A stretch of 64,000 nucleotides of DNA from an uncultured Massilia sp. GTDB lineage: Bacteria; Pseudomonadota; Gammaproteobacteria; Burkholderiales; Burkholderiaceae_D. Positions within the stretch are counted from its first letter, which is position 1. The number at the start of each line of letters is the position of its first letter. The notes beneath the pieces are model-generated. The model did not search any database. It was not told where the DNA came from and was given only the letters and a program-made list of their open reading frames with translations. The position numbers were made by a program, and so were the translations under genes. The stretch spans positions 62,001 to 126,000 of the forward strand of contig NZ_CAJYEB010000049.1 of the NCBI RefSeq assembly GCF_913773735.1, given 5' to 3'. Positions 61,768 through 64,000 of the stretch are shown here, in pieces.

Positions 61768-62673
61768 ATGCGCATCCTGCCCGCCCTCGCCGTCTCCACC
61801 TTCCTGGCCGCCCTCGCGCCGCCGTCCGGCGCCGCCACGCCGGCGCCGCCGCGCGCCGTCGTCGCCGATCCGGCGCAGGACGCGCGGCACCCGGCCGCCA
61901 ACCGCCAGGTGCTGATCCTGAACCGCGGCGACGGCATGAACGCGCTGTTCATGCTGGCCGCCGGCGCCGGGCCCAAGCCCACCCTGCTGTTGCTGCACGG
62001 CCTGCCCGGCAACGAGCAGAACCTCGACCTCGCCCAGGCCGCGCGCCGCGCCGGCTGGAACGTGCTGACCATGCACTACCGCGGCAGCTGGGGCTCGGCG
62101 GGCCGCTTCACGCTGGCCGGCGCCGGCGACGACGTCGACGCCGCGATGGCCTTCCTGCGCGATCCGGCGACGGTGCAGCGCTTCGGCATCGACACGCGCC
62201 GCATCGTCGTCGCCGGCCACAGCATGGGCGGCTTCTTCGCCGCCCGCCATGCCGCCAGCCACGACGTCGCCGGCGCGATCCTGCTCGATCCGTGGAACAT
62301 CGGCGCCACCGGCAAGGACGTGCGCGCCCATCCCGAAACCCGCCAGGACCGCATCGCCGCGATGGGCGAAGACTTCGGCACCAGCCTGGCCGGCACCGAC
62401 GCCGCCACCCTGATGCGCGAGGTCGAGCAGCATGCCGACGACTGGGACCTGGCCGACGCCGCCGCCGGCCTGGCGCGCAAGCCGCTGCTGGTCGTCGGCG
62501 CGCAGCGCGGTTCCGCCGCCGCCGTCGCGCCGGTCGTGGCCGCCGTCAAGGCGCAGCCGGGCGCGCAGGTGCAGGCGCTGACCCTGGCGTCGGACCACGC
62601 GTTCGCCGACCAGCGCATCGCGCTGGCCGCGGCCGTGGTGCGCTGGCTGGACGCGCGGCGCAGCGCACGCTGA
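61768..62673 (+). CDS. Exported alpha/beta-hydrolase
   Basis: A 301-residue protein with a signal peptide (MRILPALAVSTFLAALAPPS). The fold is marked by KPTLLLLHGLPGNEQNLDLA, the nucleophile elbow VVAGHSMGGFFAARHAA (Ser in GHSMGG), and later LASDHAFADQRIALA, which should hold the catalytic His. The acid residue probably lies in the LLVVGAQRGSAAA region. The substrate is unknown. It is divergent from the deacetylase gene, with 225 bases between, and 85 bases upstream of the glycoside hydrolase gene on the same strand. Confidence 0.85.
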   Translation: MRILPALAVSTFLAALAPPSGAATPAPPRAVVADPAQDARHPAANRQVLILNRGDGMNALFMLAAGAGPKPTLLLLHGLPGNEQNLDLAQAARRAGWNVLTMHYRGSWGSAGRFTLAGAGDDVDAAMAFLRDPATVQRFGIDTRRIVVAGHSMGGFFAARHAASHDVAGAILLDPWNIGATGKDVRAHPETRQDRIAAMGEDFGTSLAGTDAATLMREVEQHADDWDLADAAAGLARKPLLVVGAQRGSAAAVAPVVAAVKAQPGAQVQALTLASDHAFADQRIALAAAVVRWLDARRSAR

Positions 62674-62758
62674 CGCCGGCGCGGGTTGACCGCGCGCCTT
62701 GCCGCCGGTAGGATGAAATCGATTACACACCATCACCGCATCCACCCCGGGAGACCGC

Positions 62759-64000
62759 ATGCCACTTCGCGCGCGCCGCCACGCCGCCCATCCTTTCCAT
62801 CCGCGCCGGCTGGCCGTCCTGGCCGCGCTGCTCGGCGCCGCCCAAGGTGCAGCCCAGGGGACCGACGCCATCCAGGTCAACCAGCTGGGCTTTTTGCCCG
62901 GCGCGCGCAAGCTGGCCGTGGTGGCGGTGGCCGACGGGGCGGCGGCCGCGCGCTTCGCGGTGCGGGACGCCGCCGGCCGCACCGTGCTCGCCGGGCCGCT
63001 CGGCGCCGCCACCACCTGGGCCCCCTCCGGCCAGCCGGTGCGCGTGGCCGATTTCTCGGCGCTGCGCACGCCCGGCACCTACCGCATCGCCGTCGACGGC
63101 GTGGGCGAGTCGACGCCGTTTCCCGTCTCCGCCGACGCCTACCGCGCGCTCGACGCCGCCGCGGTCCGTGCCTACACGATGAACCGCGCCGGCATCGCCC
63201 TCGACCGGCGCGTGGCGGGGCCGTACGCGCGCGCGGCCGGCCATCCGGACGACAGGGTGCTGGTGCACGCGTCGGCGGCCTCCGCGGCGCGCCCCGCCCG
63301 CACCGTCATCGCCAGCCCGAAAGGCTGGTACGACGCCGGCGACTACAACAAGTACGTCGTCAACTCGGGCATCAGCACCTGGACGCTGCTGGCCGCCTAC
63401 GCGCACTTCCCGGCCTGGTTCGACGCGCTGGCGCTGGACCTGCCGGAGGATGCCGGCGGCGGCCCGCGCCTGCCCGGCCTGGTGCACGAGGTCCTGTGGA
63501 ACCTCGACTGGATGGCGACGATGCAGGATCCGCAGGACGGCGGCGTCTACCACAAGCTGACCAACCAGGGCTTCGACGGCATGGTGATGCCGGACCGGGC
63601 GACGGCGCCGCGCTACGTGGTGCAGAAGACCACCGCGGCGGCGCTCGACTTCGCGGCGACGCTGGCCGCCGCCAGCCGGGTGCTGGCGCGCTTCGACACC
63701 GCGGCGCCCGGGCGCTCGGCGCGCTGGCTGGCGGCGGCCGAGCGCGCGTGGCAGTGGGCGCTGGCGCATCCGGACGTGGTCTACCGCCAGCCGGACGACA
63801 TCCGGACCGGCACCTACGGCGACGATCGCCTGGACGACGAATTCGCCTGGGCCGCGGCCGAGCTGCTGGCCGCCACCGGCAAGGCCGCGTACCGCGACCC
63901 GGCGCCGGCCGCGGGCGCCGCGCGCTCCACGCAACCCGACTGGGGCGACGTGCGCATGCTGGGCTGGATCGCGCTGGCCGGCCAGGAACGGCGCCTGCCG
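62759..64000 (+). CDS. Glycoside hydrolase family 9 enzyme, N-terminal part (runs off the window)
   Basis: The frame from ATG at 62759 is open to the window end, 414 codons. It has a signal sequence (RRLAVLAALLGAAQGAAQGT), then an immunoglobulin-like CelD_N domain (DAIQVNQLGFLPGARKLAVV, TPGTYRIAVDGVGESTPFPV), then the start of the family 9 catalytic domain with GWYDAGDYNKYVVNSGIST, where Asp192 and Asp195 are the catalytic base pair. The segment VLWNLDWMATMQDPQDGGVY is also typical. The proton-donor Glu would lie beyond the window. Family 9 enzymes hydrolyse cellulose and related beta-glucans; with an Ig domain it is most likely an endoglucanase or exo-beta-glucosaminidase-like enzyme. GGGAGA precedes the start. 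Confidence 0.88.
   Translation, partial: MPLRARRHAAHPFHPRRLAVLAALLGAAQGAAQGTDAIQVNQLGFLPGARKLAVVAVADGAAAARFAVRDAAGRTVLAGPLGAATTWAPSGQPVRVADFSALRTPGTYRIAVDGVGESTPFPVSADAYRALDAAAVRAYTMNRAGIALDRRVAGPYARAAGHPDDRVLVHASAASAARPARTVIASPKGWYDAGDYNKYVVNSGISTWTLLAAYAHFPAWFDALALDLPEDAGGGPRLPGLVHEVLWNLDWMATMQDPQDGGVYHKLTNQGFDGMVMPDRATAPRYVVQKTTAAALDFAATLAAASRVLARFDTAAPGRSARWLAAAERAWQWALAHPDVVYRQPDDIRTGTYGDDRLDDEFAWAAAELLAATGKAAYRDPAPAAGAARSTQPDWGDVRMLGWIALAGQERRLP

Noticed and set aside
61539-62072. Small Asn/Glu-rich protein encoded by the hexanucleotide repeat (NENENENE-type)
   Set aside because: It is the translation of the repeat in one frame running antisense to the alpha/beta-hydrolase gene; no start or ribosome binding site supports it.

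Overview
The window is very GC-rich, densely packed with genes, and has no tRNA, rRNA, phage, insertion sequence or CRISPR array that I can recognise. Malonate decarboxylase genes with an mdcR-type regulator, DUF817, DUF2145, NarL-type two-component systems, hybrid PAS kinases and c-di-GMP enzymes, together with the codon bias, suggest a soil or plant-associated betaproteobacterium of the Oxalobacteraceae (Massilia/Telluria/Duganella type). That placement is inference from gene content, not from a marker gene.

Layout. 1-4270: an interrupted ParA-like ATPase, a DUF817 membrane protein, a 53-residue membrane protein and a soluble hybrid histidine kinase. 4298-10989: a membrane-polyamine locus of two divergent operons. 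The minus operon is DUF350 > SPFH/SHOCT > Zn-ribbon DUF4178 > a 60-residue Gly-rich membrane peptide > S-adenosylmethionine decarboxylase. The plus operon is a membrane-embedded aminopropyltransferase > a Tat-exported FAD amine-oxidase-like protein. This is the most interesting system here. 11000-13293: a REP pair, a secreted TPR protein and a PP2C-like phosphatase. 13455-20895: a GGCT-like protein and two NarL-type two-component systems (one with a sensorless kinase, one with a beta-propeller sensor), with an exported metallo-beta-lactamase-fold hydrolase and a 118-residue unknown between them. 20868-27067: a LysR regulator divergent from an NAD-epimerase, a GNAT and phosphoethanolamine-transferase pair, and a SulP anion transporter.

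27110-36625: a membrane protein, then a complete malonate decarboxylase locus (LysR regulator, mdcABCDE, transporter madLM, mdcGH) with tight translational coupling. 36676-40980: three small unknown genes, one apparently frameshifted, and a second hybrid histidine kinase that is a paralogue of the first. 41061-45009: a second REP pair and a three-subunit Tat-exported molybdenum aldehyde oxidoreductase of the PaoABC type. 45336-51624: a secreted small protein with a DUF2145 protein, then a TetR-HlyD-MFS-outer-membrane-factor efflux operon. 51766-64000: an unknown, a secreted CocE/NonD peptidase-like hydrolase, two c-di-GMP genes (TPR-GGDEF and PAS-GGDEF-GAF-GGDEF-EAL), a DUF5710 protein, a polysaccharide deacetylase preceded by a hexanucleotide repeat, an alpha/beta hydrolase and the first 414 codons of a glycoside hydrolase family 9 enzyme that runs off the window.

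How they work together: the polyamine locus has the enzymes to make decarboxylated AdoMet, transfer aminopropyl groups at the membrane and oxidise an exported product, alongside membrane-organising proteins. The mdc locus takes up and decarboxylates malonate to acetyl groups. Many of the remaining genes are sensory (four histidine kinases, two response regulators, two c-di-GMP proteins) or act on the envelope.
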